Positions 32,926-42,187 are shown, counted from the stretch's first letter. The stretch is DNA of 64,000 nucleotides from Alphaproteobacteria bacterium (GCA_017962125.1 JAGCVZ010000010.1:29438-93437); one strand, 5' to 3'. Made by a program: numbers and translations. Notes: generated from the sequence alone by a model not told the origin.

Positions 32926-34709
32926 AGCAGGAAAATATACGAAATTTTTCAATTGTTGCGCATATCGATCATGGAAAATCGACTCTGTCGGATAGGCTTA
33001 TTGAAATGACAGGTGGGTTGGAATCGCGCGAAATGAAGGCTCAGGTTTTGGATTCTATGGATATAGAGCGCGAACGCGGAATTACAATAAAAGCCCAGAC
33101 GGTGCGGTTGAACTATCGGGCCAAAGATGGCCAGGTTTATCAGTTGAATTTGATGGATACGCCGGGACATGTCGATTTTTCTTATGAGGTATCGCGGTCA
33201 CTCGCGGCGTGTGAAGGCGCGCTGATACTGGTGGATGCGACCCAAGGAGTCCAGGCGCAGACGCTTGCGAACGCATATCTCGCATTGGATAATGATTTAG
33301 AAATGTTGCCGGTGTTGAACAAGATTGATTTGCCATCAAGTGATGTTGATGCGGTGCGTGCGCAAATTTCTGATGTAATTGGACTTGATGCGGCGGATGC
33401 GATTGCGGTTTCGGGCAAGACTGGTGCAGGTGTGCCGGAACTGTTGGAAGAAATTGTGCATAAATTGCCGGCCCCAAGTGGTGATGAAAATGCGCCAACG
33501 CGTGCGTTGTTGGTGGATTCGTGGTATGATTCTTACCTTGGGGTTGTTGTGTTGGTGCGCGTTGTGGACGGTACCTTGTGGCGTGGGCAAAAGATAAAGT
33601 TTATCGCGACAGGTGCTGAATACACAGTGGAAAAAATTGGATACTTTACTCCCAAGATGGTAAATGTCGATTCGCTTTCTACTGGTGAAATTGGGTTTAT
33701 TATCACAGGTATGAAGACTATTCATGATTGCAAGGTTGGCGATACGATTGCGGATGCGCGCGCCGATGTTGATGTGTTACCAGGGTTCAAACCGTCGGTG
33801 CCGGTGGTGTTTTCTTCGTTCTTTCCGGTGGAATCGGACGATTATCCAACGTTGCGCGAAAGTGCGGAAAAATTGGCATTGAATGATGCGTCATTTGTGT
33901 TTACAACTGAAAAATCTTCGGCGTTGGGTTTCGGACTTCGCTGTGGATTTTTGGGTTTGTTGCATATGGAAATAATTAGTGAAAGACTCAATCGCGAATT
34001 TAATCTTTCATTGATAAATACTGTCCCCAGCGTGTTGTATAAAATTCATATGCGTAATGGCGAAGTTGTTGATTTGGAAAATCCTGCCGATATGCCTGAC
34101 ATTACAAAGATAGAATATATTGAAGAACCATGGGTGCGTGCGACAATAATGATGCCTGATAAATATATGGGTGGAATTATGCAACTTTGTGCCGACCGGC
34201 GCGGTGTCCAAGAAAATATATCCTATGTCGGTAATCGTGCGGTGTTGGTGTATCAACTGCCATTAGCGGAAATTGTATTTGATTTTTATGATCGTGTTAA
34301 ATCAATTTCTTCGGGTTATGCGTCGTTTGATTATGCGGTGAACGGGTATCGGCAATCTGATTTGGTAAAGGTTTCAATTCTTGTGAACGAAGAAAATGTT
34401 GAACCGCTGTCATTCATGTGTCATCGTTCCAGCGCAGAAAAGCGGGGCAGGGCGATTGTGGAAAAATTAAAAGACCTGATTCCGCGGCATCAGTTTAAAA
34501 TACCATTGCAGGCGGCGATTGGGGGCAAGATTATTGCGCGTGAAACGATTGCGGCGTATCGCAAGGATGTGACCGCAAAATGCTATGGTGGCGACATCAC
34601 ACGTAAAAGGAAACTTTTAGAGAAGCAGAAAGAGGGCAAAAAACGTATGCGGACATTTGGTAATGTCGAAATACCGCAATCCGCATTTATAAATGCACTT
34701 AAAGTATAA
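32922..34709 (+). CDS. lepA: Elongation factor 4 (LepA)
   Basis: Ribosome-associated GTPase that acts in initiation/30S biogenesis and can back-translocate ribosomes. 595 residues. G1 'AHIDHGKST' at 15-23, G2 '[13 protein letters not shown]', G3 'DTPGHVDF', G4 'NKIDLP', then EF-G-like domains II, III and V and the LepA-specific C-terminal domain ('[24 protein letters not shown]', ending '[14 protein letters not shown]'). The length is typical. It overlaps rbfA by four bases. Only 12 bases separate its stop from the first of four small Cys-rich genes, so those are probably co-transcribed with it. Confidence 0.97.
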   Translation: MKQENIRNFSIVAHIDHGKSTLSDRLIEMTGGLESREMKAQVLDSMDIERERGITIKAQTVRLNYRAKDGQVYQLNLMDTPGHVDFSYEVSRSLAACEGALILVDATQGVQAQTLANAYLALDNDLEMLPVLNKIDLPSSDVDAVRAQISDVIGLDAADAIAVSGKTGAGVPELLEEIVHKLPAPSGDENAPTRALLVDSWYDSYLGVVVLVRVVDGTLWRGQKIKFIATGAEYTVEKIGYFTPKMVNVDSLSTGEIGFIITGMKTIHDCKVGDTIADARADVDVLPGFKPSVPVVFSSFFPVESDDYPTLRESAEKLALNDASFVFTTEKSSALGFGLRCGFLGLLHMEIISERLNREFNLSLINTVPSVLYKIHMRNGEVVDLENPADMPDITKIEYIEEPWVRATIMMPDKYMGGIMQLCADRRGVQENISYVGNRAVLVYQLPLAEIVFDFYDRVKSISSGYASFDYAVNGYRQSDLVKVSILVNEENVEPLSFMCHRSSAEKRGRAIVEKLKDLIPRHQFKIPLQAAIGGKIIARETIAAYRKDVTAKCYGGDITRKRKLLEKQKEGKKRMRTFGNVEIPQSAFINALKV

Positions 34710-34721
34710 AAAGGAAAAACT

Positions 34722-34937
34722 ATGTTATGGCAAGAGTTTGTTGATGATGTTAAATGTCTGGCTGAAGATTGTGCGTTTATTCACAGTTGTTTTTCAGATG
34801 TTAGAGCAAAACGTAGAAATGTAAGGGCTGTGCGGCGGAATGGTGGACCAGACTATGAAGAAGCTTTGCGACGTTTGGAAATTTCTAAAGCGTGGCGACG
34901 TGTACATTTGCGTCATATTTTGGGATTAGAGAAATAA
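34722..34937 (+). CDS. Cys-rich array protein A (shortest paralogue)
   Basis: 71 residues. N-terminal helix with three cysteines (FVDDVKCLAEDCAFIHSC), a basic stretch (RAKRRNVRAVRRN), then a C-terminal helix 'ALRRLEISKAWRRVHLRHILGLEK'. This ending closely matches that of the next gene ('AVKKLEIEKGARRQYLREFFGLEK'), and the same layout recurs in genes C and D. A lacks the middle Cys segment. I do not recognise the family. AAGGAAAA precedes the ATG, 12 bases after lepA. Given the basic, small, helical nature, an RNA- or DNA-binding role is possible but speculative. Confidence 0.72.
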   Translation: MLWQEFVDDVKCLAEDCAFIHSCFSDVRAKRRNVRAVRRNGGPDYEEALRRLEISKAWRRVHLRHILGLEK

Positions 34938-34975
34938 AGGCTTGCTTACAATTTAAAGTATAAAGGAAAAATAAA

Positions 34976-35383
34976 ATGGCAATGTTTGTAAAATCTAGGC
35001 GTAAAAAATTATTTGTTAATTCTAAGAACGATAAATGGCAAAAATTCTGTGATGCGTGTGTGAGTGTTCGCAAAGCGCGTGAATATATGAAGGCGCGCCG
35101 TGCCAAAATTACTGTATGTCGTGGCGTGTTGGATTATAATGCGAAACGTCCTGAGGCGTGTTTTGTGCAGTACGAATCGGTTGTTTTTCCGGGGATGTCG
35201 GTTCAAAATGCAAAATTTATGTCTGTGTGTTCGGATATGGGAAAAATGGGACTTTGTAGAAAATGTGGTGATTGTTCGATGAAATTGGATAATATTATGT
35301 ATAATTGGGCGGTGAAAAAATTAGAAATAGAAAAGGGTGCGCGTCGTCAGTATTTGCGCGAGTTTTTTGGTTTGGAAAAATAA
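34976..35383 (+). CDS. Cys-rich array protein B
   Basis: 135 residues. N-terminal 'KWQKFCDACVSVRKAREYMKAR' helix, a middle segment with 'CVLDY'-type single cysteines (TVCRG, EACFV, MSVCSD), then 'GLCRKCGDCSMKLDN', three Cys in a zinc-knuckle-like spacing (C-x2-C-x2-C), and the shared C-terminal helix 'KKLEIEKGARRQYLREFFGLEK'. It is the clearest member of the family. The spacing of the cysteines suggests metal binding, but no known zinc-finger class is matched. AAAGGAAAA ribosome site; 38 bases after gene A. Confidence 0.75.
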   Translation: MAMFVKSRRKKLFVNSKNDKWQKFCDACVSVRKAREYMKARRAKITVCRGVLDYNAKRPEACFVQYESVVFPGMSVQNAKFMSVCSDMGKMGLCRKCGDCSMKLDNIMYNWAVKKLEIEKGARRQYLREFFGLEK

Positions 35384-35393
35384 AGGTAAAAAA

Positions 35394-35780
35394 ATGTTTA
35401 ATGATTTAAGACAACTTTTTTTAATAACGTGTGATATCAAACGTAAATATCGCAGGGTTCAGCACTTGCAAAATAAAAATCTTGATGCCAAGGAAACAGT
35501 AACTGCGGTGCCGGTTAATCGTTGCTCGGATTCCGAAATGGGGAAACTTTCCCGAATGCATTGTGTCTTTTTGTATTTGCAACAAGGTATACCGGATGAT
35601 AATTGTAAAAAATATTCTACGCATACATATTGCAATGATTCGGATTGCCAGGGATTTGGGGCGCACAAGCAATATATAAGAACAACCAGAAAATTGCAAT
35701 GTGCAGAACGTGAATATAGGGAACTGTTGGCGGCGCGGCGTATTATGTTTCGCAAATTATTGGGGCGTGGTGGTAAATAA
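35394..35780 (+). CDS. Cys-rich array protein C
   Basis: 128 residues from the ATG at 35394, 10 bases after gene B, with AAAGGT upstream; a longer frame that overlaps gene B from 35337 is not needed. N-terminal 'LRQLFLITCDIKRKYRRVQHLQ' helix, then 'CSDSEMGKLSRMHC', 'CKKYSTHTYCNDSDCQGFG' and the C-terminal helix 'REYRELLAARRIMFRKLLGRGGK', the counterpart of the '..LR..LGLEK' ending of genes A and B. Function unknown; the family is defined only by this array as far as I can see. Confidence 0.74.
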   Translation: MFNDLRQLFLITCDIKRKYRRVQHLQNKNLDAKETVTAVPVNRCSDSEMGKLSRMHCVFLYLQQGIPDDNCKKYSTHTYCNDSDCQGFGAHKQYIRTTRKLQCAEREYRELLAARRIMFRKLLGRGGK

Positions 35781-35795
35781 ACCAAGGAATGAAAA

Positions 35796-36329
35796 ATGTT
35801 AAGTGATAAAATTTGGGATTTAAAATTTGCAAATTTTGTTGTGCGTCATTTGCGTGACTTGCGCAAAAGAAAGGAACAAGATTTTCGTTGTGATGTACAG
35901 GGGTTTGATACGGTCATTAAAATGGACAACAATCATATTGTTGAAGTAAAGATGCCGATGCGTTGCGGCGATTATAACTCATGTAAAAAGTGTGAAAAAG
36001 AATGCGTCAATCATGATTGGAATAATGGTTATATTGATTTGTTGATGCGTTTGCAAGAGGCAAAACACGACCGCAACATGGCGATTTTGGCTTTGTTATG
36101 GTTCCCGCAAAAATTTACACAATTGGCGGAATATGCACGGTTGAGAAAATATGCAAATGCAAAAAAAGTTAAATATGAATCGGCTTTGGATAAATTGTCT
36201 AGAATGACCAGTTCGACACCGGGTTACGACAAATTGGAAAAAGACCTTAGACGTTGCTTTTTGAAACAGACAAGTAGTATTAGACAGATGGAAATGGCAC
36301 GGGAAAAATTATTGGGGTATACAAAATAA
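35796..36329 (+). CDS. Cys-rich array protein D (longest paralogue)
   Basis: 177 residues. 'FANFVVRHLRDLRKRKEQDFRC' N-terminal helix, a strand-like 'DTVIKMDNNHIVEVKM', the Cys cluster 'RCGDYNSCKKCEKECVNHD' (C-x6-C-x2-C-x3-C), then a longer helical part and the C-terminal 'RQMEMAREKLLGYTK', matching the family ending in shortened form. It lies 15 bases after gene C and 12 bases before the integrase-like gene, so all five genes read as one operon. The four-cysteine cluster is the best zinc-site candidate of the array. Confidence 0.74.
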   Translation: MLSDKIWDLKFANFVVRHLRDLRKRKEQDFRCDVQGFDTVIKMDNNHIVEVKMPMRCGDYNSCKKCEKECVNHDWNNGYIDLLMRLQEAKHDRNMAILALLWFPQKFTQLAEYARLRKYANAKKVKYESALDKLSRMTSSTPGYDKLEKDLRRCFLKQTSSIRQMEMAREKLLGYTK

Positions 36330-36341
36330 AAGGGAGCGGAG

Positions 36342-37346
36342 ATGGCACACCAGTTCTTTTTTAATCCGTATATTTTAGACAATCTAAACGCGCCTTCGCG
36401 TGGGTTCGATGTGGTCCAAGATATTTCTGAACCGCGGCTGCGTTTGTATATAACGAGTCGTGGTGTGAAAACGTTTTTTGTACGCAAGCGTATAAATGGT
36501 CGTGACCGGCGGATTATAATTGGTAAATATCCTGATATGGATATTGAAGAGGCGCGTGCCGCAGTCGCAACTGCTTTGGAAGATGCATCGAAAAAGGTTT
36601 CGATAAAGCGTAAGAAAATTTTGTTTTCCGATTTTATTCAGGTGTATTTAAAAAATCGTGTGCATCGGTCGGTTAGGTCGTATGATAAACTTGTGCGGTC
36701 GATAAATATGCACTTTGGCTCGCTGGTTGATAAAAGGATTTCTGATATAACAACGGACGATGTTCGTAAAACCATCGGTGCAATCAAAGGGGGGGCGATT
36801 GCAACGCGTATGCACGAATTGTTGCAGAGTATTTTCCGCTATGCGATGGAAACAGGGTATGTGACAGCGAACCCTTTGTTGTCTTTGCCACGGCAAAAAC
36901 AAAATCGGCGCGTGCGGCCACTGAATAAATATGGGCTTAATCGTTTGGTGGAATCAATAAATAGTTACCCAGATGCCGTAATGCGGGCGGCGTTTTTAAT
37001 GCTGGTTTATGGGTTCGCAACAAAAAATCAGGTTTTTTCTATGCAATGGGATGATTTGGACTTTAATCGTGATATGTGGGGTGAACGACCATTGTCTGAT
37101 AAAGCGGTTGTACTTTTACAAGATTTGCCACAAGATGGTTATTGGGTTTTCCCTGGGCGTGGGCATGGGCATTTGACTGATCCGCGCGTTGCATGGGAAC
37201 GTGTTGTTGCTGATGCGGATATTCCTGATTTGACTATGGACGATGTTTATAAATTCGTTACGCGGCGCCTTGTTTGGGCCGGCGACAAGGAGGATTTGCG
37301 CCATAACATGAACGAATTGTTGGAAGATTTGTTTGATATTGAATAA
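36342..37346 (+). CDS. Degenerate tyrosine-recombinase (integrase)-like protein
   Basis: 334 residues. The N-terminus is an integrase arm-type/DUF4102-like domain: 'RLRLYITSRGVKTFFVRKRINGRDRRIIIGKYPDMDIEEARAAV'. A core-binding helical domain follows (about 85-180; 'SDFIQVYLKNR', 'RISDITTDDVRK', 'LLQSIFRYAMETGYVTANP'). In the catalytic domain the conserved 'TGxRxxE' motif is replaced by 'YGFATKNQV' with 'MQWDDLDF' kept, and no 'HxLRRT', 'LGH' or terminal catalytic tyrosine motif is found; the tail is acidic (DLFDIE). It is therefore probably not a recombinase but a repurposed DNA-binding protein. AAGGGAGCGG precedes the ATG, 12 bases after gene D. Confidence 0.75.
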   Translation: MAHQFFFNPYILDNLNAPSRGFDVVQDISEPRLRLYITSRGVKTFFVRKRINGRDRRIIIGKYPDMDIEEARAAVATALEDASKKVSIKRKKILFSDFIQVYLKNRVHRSVRSYDKLVRSINMHFGSLVDKRISDITTDDVRKTIGAIKGGAIATRMHELLQSIFRYAMETGYVTANPLLSLPRQKQNRRVRPLNKYGLNRLVESINSYPDAVMRAAFLMLVYGFATKNQVFSMQWDDLDFNRDMWGERPLSDKAVVLLQDLPQDGYWVFPGRGHGHLTDPRVAWERVVADADIPDLTMDDVYKFVTRRLVWAGDKEDLRHNMNELLEDLFDIE

Positions 37347-37376
37347 TTTGTATTTGTTAGGATTTGTTATAATTTC

Positions 37377-37405
37377 TTGACATAGTGTGGGGAAAATGAT
37401 AGTTT
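37377..37405 (+). promoter_or_regulatory. Promoter of acpP
   Basis: TTGACA (37377-37382), 17 bases, TAGTTT (37400-37405), in the gap after the integrase-like gene. Confidence 0.6.
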
Positions 37406-37460
37406 TATGGCATGTGTCGTTTTAGGTGACAAAAGGTTTAACAAAAATAAAGGATGAAAA

Positions 37461-37748
37461 ATGTCAACTTTTGAAAAAGTAAAACAACTTGTTGCAGCAA
37501 AATTGGGCGTAGATGAAGCAAAAATTACTGAAAAATCTGCGTTTACTAATGATTTAGGTGCGGATTCTTTGGATGTTGTTGAATTCGTCATGGCTGTTGA
37601 AACAGAATTTAATATCACAATCCCTGATGAAGAAGCTGGAAAACTTCTTACTGTGGGCGATGCGGTAAAGTATATTGATGAACATACGGGGGCAAAGACT
37701 GTTAAAATGAGTGCCGCTGGGGAAGCTTCTGGTAAAAAAGCCGCTTAG
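37461..37748 (+). CDS. acpP: Acyl carrier protein
   Basis: Carrier of growing fatty acids, bound to phosphopantetheine at Ser. 95 residues; the core has 'TNDLGADSLDVVEFVMAVETEF' with the DSL serine (about residue 38), and 'IPDEEAGKLLTVGDAVKYI' as in the family. A short C-terminal extension (KTVKMSAAGEASGKKAA) exceeds the usual 78 residues. AAAGGATG precedes the ATG. A terminator lies between it and fabF, so the pair is probably two transcripts of one pathway. Confidence 0.95.
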   Translation: MSTFEKVKQLVAAKLGVDEAKITEKSAFTNDLGADSLDVVEFVMAVETEFNITIPDEEAGKLLTVGDAVKYIDEHTGAKTVKMSAAGEASGKKAA

Positions 37749-37768
37749 TTTTTATTTATGTTTTATTA

Positions 37769-37802
37769 ATCCGTCATGTTGTTTGCATGACGGATTTTTT
37801 TC
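37769..37802 (+). terminator. Terminator of acpP
   Basis: AATCCGTCATG-TTGTTTG-CATGACGGATT followed by TTTTTTCTG. Confidence 0.88.
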
Positions 37803-37868
37803 TGTATTTTTTGCGGAAAACGTATTATTATAAAAGCGTAATTTAACTTTATCAAAAGGATTTGTGTT

Positions 37869-39113
37869 ATGAAAAGGGTTGTTATTACTGGTATGGGTAT
37901 TGTGTCACCGGTTGGGTGTGGTATAGAGTATGCATGGAAAAATATTATCGCAGGACGTTCCGGAATTCGGAAAATTGATGAATTTGATGCATCTGATTTG
38001 GCGTGCCAGATTGCGGGTGTTCCTGTGCGTGGGACAGAACCAGGCATGTTTAATCCAGATGTTGCTGTTGAACCGCGCGACCAAAGAAAGATGGACAAGT
38101 GTATTTTGTATGCTGTTGTTGCCGCAGATGAAGCAATACGTGATGCGGGTTTGGATACATATACTGGCAATAAAGATAGAATGGGTGTTTCAGTAGGTAG
38201 CGGAATTGGTGGATTAAATACTATTTATGAAAATTGCATAGAATTGGCAAACAGCGGTCCACGGCATATTAGTCCATTTTTTATTCCAAAGTGCATTATT
38301 AATATGGCGGCGGGGCATATATCAATTAAATATGGTCTGCGTGGACCGAATGTTGCGATGGTAACGGCATGTGCAACGGGTGCGCACAGTATTGGTGAAG
38401 GCGCACGTTTGATTCAACATGGTGATGCGGATATCATGGTTTGTGGTGGATCTGAGGGTGCTGTGGGTAAAATAGGAGTTGCGGGATTTTCTGCGATGAA
38501 GGCGTTGAGCACGCGCAACGATAACCCAACAGCAGCATCACGTCCGTGGGACAAGGATAGGGATGGTTTCGTTATGTCCGAAGGTGCCGGGATTTTGGTG
38601 CTTGAAGAATATGAACATGCTGTTGCGCGTGGTGCCAAAATTTATGCTGAAATTGCTGGTTACGGTTTGTCAGGTGATGCATATCATATTACCGCTCCTG
38701 CCGAAGGGGGCGAAGGTGGTGCGCGCGCAATGATGGCGGCGTTGAAAGATGCGGGATTAAAACCGGCGGATGTTGACTATATCAATGCGCACGGAACATC
38801 AACTGGGTTGGGCGATATTGGTGAACTTTTGGCGGTAAAAAATATGTTTGCTGGAACAAACGCGTGCATGTCTTCGACAAAGTCCATGACTGGGCATTTG
38901 CTTGGTGCCGCCGGTGCAGTAGAGGCGATATTTTGTACGCTTGCAATCCGTGATGGGATTGTCCCGGCGACAATCAATTTGGATAATCCAATTGACGAAG
39001 TGGGTGATTTTGATTTGGTACCGAATAAAGCAAAGAAACGCGATGTCAATGTTGCATTGTCTAATTCGTTCGGGTTTGGTGGAACGAATGCATCGTTGGT
39101 TGTAAAAAAGTAA
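37869..39113 (+). CDS. fabF: 3-oxoacyl-ACP synthase II
   Basis: Condensing enzyme of fatty-acid elongation (KAS II), which also makes cis-vaccenate. 414 residues. N-terminal 'KRVVITGMGIVSPVGCG'; catalytic Cys in 'MVTACATGAHSIGEGARLI' (about residue 165); 'NAHGTSTGLGD' and 'STKSMTGHLLGAAGAVEAI' supply the two catalytic histidines; 'SNSFGFGGTNASLV' closes the domain. AAAAGGATT precedes the ATG. It follows acpP and ends in a strong terminator, matching the common acpP-fabF order. Confidence 0.96.
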   Translation: MKRVVITGMGIVSPVGCGIEYAWKNIIAGRSGIRKIDEFDASDLACQIAGVPVRGTEPGMFNPDVAVEPRDQRKMDKCILYAVVAADEAIRDAGLDTYTGNKDRMGVSVGSGIGGLNTIYENCIELANSGPRHISPFFIPKCIINMAAGHISIKYGLRGPNVAMVTACATGAHSIGEGARLIQHGDADIMVCGGSEGAVGKIGVAGFSAMKALSTRNDNPTAASRPWDKDRDGFVMSEGAGILVLEEYEHAVARGAKIYAEIAGYGLSGDAYHITAPAEGGEGGARAMMAALKDAGLKPADVDYINAHGTSTGLGDIGELLAVKNMFAGTNACMSSTKSMTGHLLGAAGAVEAIFCTLAIRDGIVPATINLDNPIDEVGDFDLVPNKAKKRDVNVALSNSFGFGGTNASLVVKK

Positions 39114-39141
39114 AATAGATTATAACGCAAGAAAAAACATA

Positions 39142-39180
39142 ACCAGGTTCAAGAATGATTTGAACCTGGTTTGTTTATTT
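39142..39180 (+). terminator. Terminator of fabF
   Basis: ACCAGGTTCAA-GAATGAT-TTGAACCTGGT followed by TTGTTTATTTTC. Confidence 0.88.
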
Positions 39181-39238
39181 TCTTTTGGATTTACACATTA
39201 ATGACGATAGAAAATTACTTGTTTAACTTGTCGCTTTA

Positions 39239-39247
39239 TGATAGAAT
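39239..39247 (+). promoter_or_regulatory. Extended -10 promoter
   Basis: TGATAGAAT, 27 bases before the ATG at 39275; AGAGAGGA forms the ribosome site. Confidence 0.5.
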
Positions 39248-39274
39248 AAAAGGGATAGTAGAGAGGATTTTCTT

Positions 39275-42145
39275 ATGAAACGGTTAATTTCTGTGTTGAT
39301 TACTTGTGTGTGCGCAACTAGTGCGGTTGCAGCGTCGCGGCCGTCCACATCGGTGCGCGCTGCGCGCAGTGTCGTTCCAGGCGTGCAACCGTCTGATTCA
39401 TCACAACAAAAGGTCGTAAAACGTAGTTCTTCGTCATCAAACGCATCAAGTACAACGTCATCAGGTACAACGTCATCAGGCGCAACAGTGTCGGCGGGGC
39501 GTTCGGCGGTTCGGGCTGCTGTCAGCGCACGAACTGCGGGGGGACGTTCTGCAACACCACCAGTAAACCCTGGACGTGCAGCAAAGCAAAATGTTATTGG
39601 CAGTGGAACAAAAGTTGCAACGGCAAAACAAAATACTACTGTTGACCCGGTGTGTTGGGAAAAATTTGGTGGTTGCATGGATTCTTTTTGTATGTTGGAT
39701 AACGCAAGTGGCGGGCGTTGTATTTGCAGTGATAAAAATGCCGAATACGATGCGATTTTGGCGGAAATACAAAAACTTGATGATCAAAGTTATCAACTTG
39801 CAACTGTTGGTGTTGAAAAACTTGAAATGGGTGAAGATGCCGAAATGATTATGTCCAAGGCCAATGCTGTGGCGGATAGCGTCATAAGCTCAAACACAAA
39901 GTCAAAGCGTCAAGCACTTGATTTAACATCGTGGAATTCGTTGGCGGATACAGAAGATGATGATGATTTTACAAATATATTTAGTCTTTCTTCTGACGAT
40001 AGTTCAATCGAAAATAAAACAGGTGATGCGCTTTATCGTGCATCTGTAAAGCTTTGCAATGCGCAAATTCCCGAATGCGAATCGCAATACAGCATGATGG
40101 AGTTGATGTACAAGCAAAACATACGGGCTGATTGTACAGCATATGAAAACAGTCTGCGCCAGCAACGCACCCAAAGCGCACAAAAACTTTATGCCGCCCA
40201 AAGTGCTATGCGCGAAGCCGCTTTGGAACAATACAAAACCGCTAATAAATACGACCTTGGGCAATGCACTATTCAGTTTAAACAATGTATGCAAACTACT
40301 GGTGGGTGTGGTGAAGATTTTTCGGGGTGCGTTGATTTAGCGGCACGTGCAAACGCTATGGCAGGTTTTGCCGCCGATTCAACAACCAAACAAAAAACTA
40401 TCAAAGGGACTATTTCAGATATTACAATTACCGCAGAAACTTATGATACTTTGAATGCTAAACGTGAACTTTGTATGTATGTTACAAAGGAATGTGTTAA
40501 TGTACGTGACCAGGTCTTTGATGCTTTCTTGCGTGAGGCCGCACCACAGATTAAATCTGCAGAACTTAGTGTAGAATCTAATATGCGGACTTCTTGTATT
40601 TCTGAAATTTCTAATTGTTTTCAAAAGGCTTGTAAAGATACCATGGACCCTAATGACCCGGAAGGTTCCTATGATATGTGTCTTACAAGACCTGATACTT
40701 TACGTTCGGTATGTAAAGTCCAAATCGATCCTTGTGAAAAGGCGGAACCTAAAATCATGGACTATGTGCGCGCACGACTTAAATCTATGCGTGTTGATTC
40801 TTGTACTAATGAATTCAAACTTTGTCTCCAATCTGATGACCGTTGTGGTAAAGACTATGCTAATTGTATAGGGCTAAGTACCGATGCCATCATTGACATG
40901 TGCCCTATGGATAAACTGACAGGGTGCACTTATGAAAAGTCTTCCAAAGGTGACACATCGACCCAGAATATTCGAAGTACAGCGCAAATTAGGGAAGAGC
41001 TTCTTAGCATAGCCCAGGGTATCTTTTTGAACATAGATAATAACCTTTTGGCAACTTGCCAGAAAACGTTGCGAACAAAACTTCTTGAAGTTTGTGGCAG
41101 TGTTTCGCAATGTGAAGCTTTCGATGATGATAATTTAATCGGAAAAGATTCTTTGATTCAATTTAGAGATGGGGACAAAATTATCATTGATGGATTGATG
41201 AATATGGGATTGTTGGAATTTGATAATGACATTACAGTCAAAGAACTAAAATTTACCAATGCTAGCAAAAACCAATCCATAGGTAAAGAAAGTAGTGCGG
41301 AAGGTGAAGCGGACTTGAAGACAATAGATAGAATCAAGGGTGCAATCGGTTCCATAGAGAAAGCCATTCAGCGAAAGGTTGATGTATTATTGACCGATCC
41401 AACGTTGGATATGTGTGTTAATGGGCGCGACACCAAATGGAAAGGTACAACAGATAAGACCGGTGGTGCAGGTATTGATGACAAGACCAAATACGGTCGA
41501 TTCCCACGTTTGTTGGATTCTGCCGCCCGGATGATAATGGGATCGGCACTTGACAAAGCATATATAAATTATAATGAAAAATTCGATGAACTTGTAACCA
41601 AGGCCGTTGAAGAGCAGGATGACGATATTAAAACTGCGCTTTGTTCTGCTATAGGTTATAAGCCAGAGTGTACGAAGTGGGATTCGTATAGGTGTGCAAA
41701 ATATGCGCAAAATGGTTTAACATCCGTCTTTAAAAAACTTAGCGAGACTGATATAGTTGGTTTGAAAAATGGTGGAACACAATACGTTGTACATGTGGCG
41801 GATTTGGCAAGCAAAATGAAGGCTATGTCCAATGGTATCGGTGAATTTGTTTTGACGGATAAAGATGGAAATATGCTTGGGTCGATTACAACACAGGCTA
41901 TTTACAGTCCAACGACCAATATATGCACGGTTAAGACAACATCAATGATGTGTTCCGATATGGAAGCAATAATAGTAGAAACGGAAAGAGACGAATGTGG
42001 TAACGGCGGTATAATCAGTGCCGGATGTAACGGGTTCAGTTTAATTGGTGGTACCAGTAGGACAAAATCTGTACATGAATATATGGGCAATATGTGTTCG
42101 AAGTATGGTGAGCCAAAAGAAGAAACCACAGAAATCAAAATGTAA
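39275..42145 (+). CDS. Giant Cys-rich secreted protein with internal repeats
   Basis: 956 residues, signal peptide MKRLISVLITCVCATSAVA. A Ser/Thr/Ala-rich low-complexity region follows (about 20-110; 'SSSSSNASSTTSSGTTSSG'). The rest carries many paired cysteines. Two internal units are clearly related: 'CTIQFKQCMQTTGGCGEDFSGC' and 'CTNEFKLCLQSDDRCGKDYANC' (C-x3-F-K-x-C-x2-Q-x4-CG-x3-x-C), and the 'CISEISNCFQKAC' and 'CWEKFGGCMDSFCMLDN' stretches look like older copies. Such disulfide-dense secreted proteins fit a periplasmic or surface scaffold, but no family is recognised. Its promoter is the extended -10 at 39239, and a bidirectional terminator follows. Confidence 0.78.
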   Translation: MKRLISVLITCVCATSAVAASRPSTSVRAARSVVPGVQPSDSSQQKVVKRSSSSSNASSTTSSGTTSSGATVSAGRSAVRAAVSARTAGGRSATPPVNPGRAAKQNVIGSGTKVATAKQNTTVDPVCWEKFGGCMDSFCMLDNASGGRCICSDKNAEYDAILAEIQKLDDQSYQLATVGVEKLEMGEDAEMIMSKANAVADSVISSNTKSKRQALDLTSWNSLADTEDDDDFTNIFSLSSDDSSIENKTGDALYRASVKLCNAQIPECESQYSMMELMYKQNIRADCTAYENSLRQQRTQSAQKLYAAQSAMREAALEQYKTANKYDLGQCTIQFKQCMQTTGGCGEDFSGCVDLAARANAMAGFAADSTTKQKTIKGTISDITITAETYDTLNAKRELCMYVTKECVNVRDQVFDAFLREAAPQIKSAELSVESNMRTSCISEISNCFQKACKDTMDPNDPEGSYDMCLTRPDTLRSVCKVQIDPCEKAEPKIMDYVRARLKSMRVDSCTNEFKLCLQSDDRCGKDYANCIGLSTDAIIDMCPMDKLTGCTYEKSSKGDTSTQNIRSTAQIREELLSIAQGIFLNIDNNLLATCQKTLRTKLLEVCGSVSQCEAFDDDNLIGKDSLIQFRDGDKIIIDGLMNMGLLEFDNDITVKELKFTNASKNQSIGKESSAEGEADLKTIDRIKGAIGSIEKAIQRKVDVLLTDPTLDMCVNGRDTKWKGTTDKTGGAGIDDKTKYGRFPRLLDSAARMIMGSALDKAYINYNEKFDELVTKAVEEQDDDIKTALCSAIGYKPECTKWDSYRCAKYAQNGLTSVFKKLSETDIVGLKNGGTQYVVHVADLASKMKAMSNGIGEFVLTDKDGNMLGSITTQAIYSPTTNICTVKTTSMMCSDMEAIIVETERDECGNGGIISAGCNGFSLIGGTSRTKSVHEYMGNMCSKYGEPKEETTEIKM

Positions 42146-42178
42146 TAAAATCGCCCGCAAACGCGGGCGGTTTTATTA
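42144..42178. terminator. Bidirectional terminator
   Basis: TAATAAAATCGCCCGC-AAAC-GCGGGCGGTTTTATTA between two convergent genes; strong in both directions. Confidence 0.9.
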
Positions 42179-42187
42179 CAGAAATTA

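Noticed and set aside
36342..37346. Active prophage or integrative element
   Set aside because: The integrase lacks catalytic motifs, no attachment sites or phage genes were found, and the gene is in an operon with lepA.
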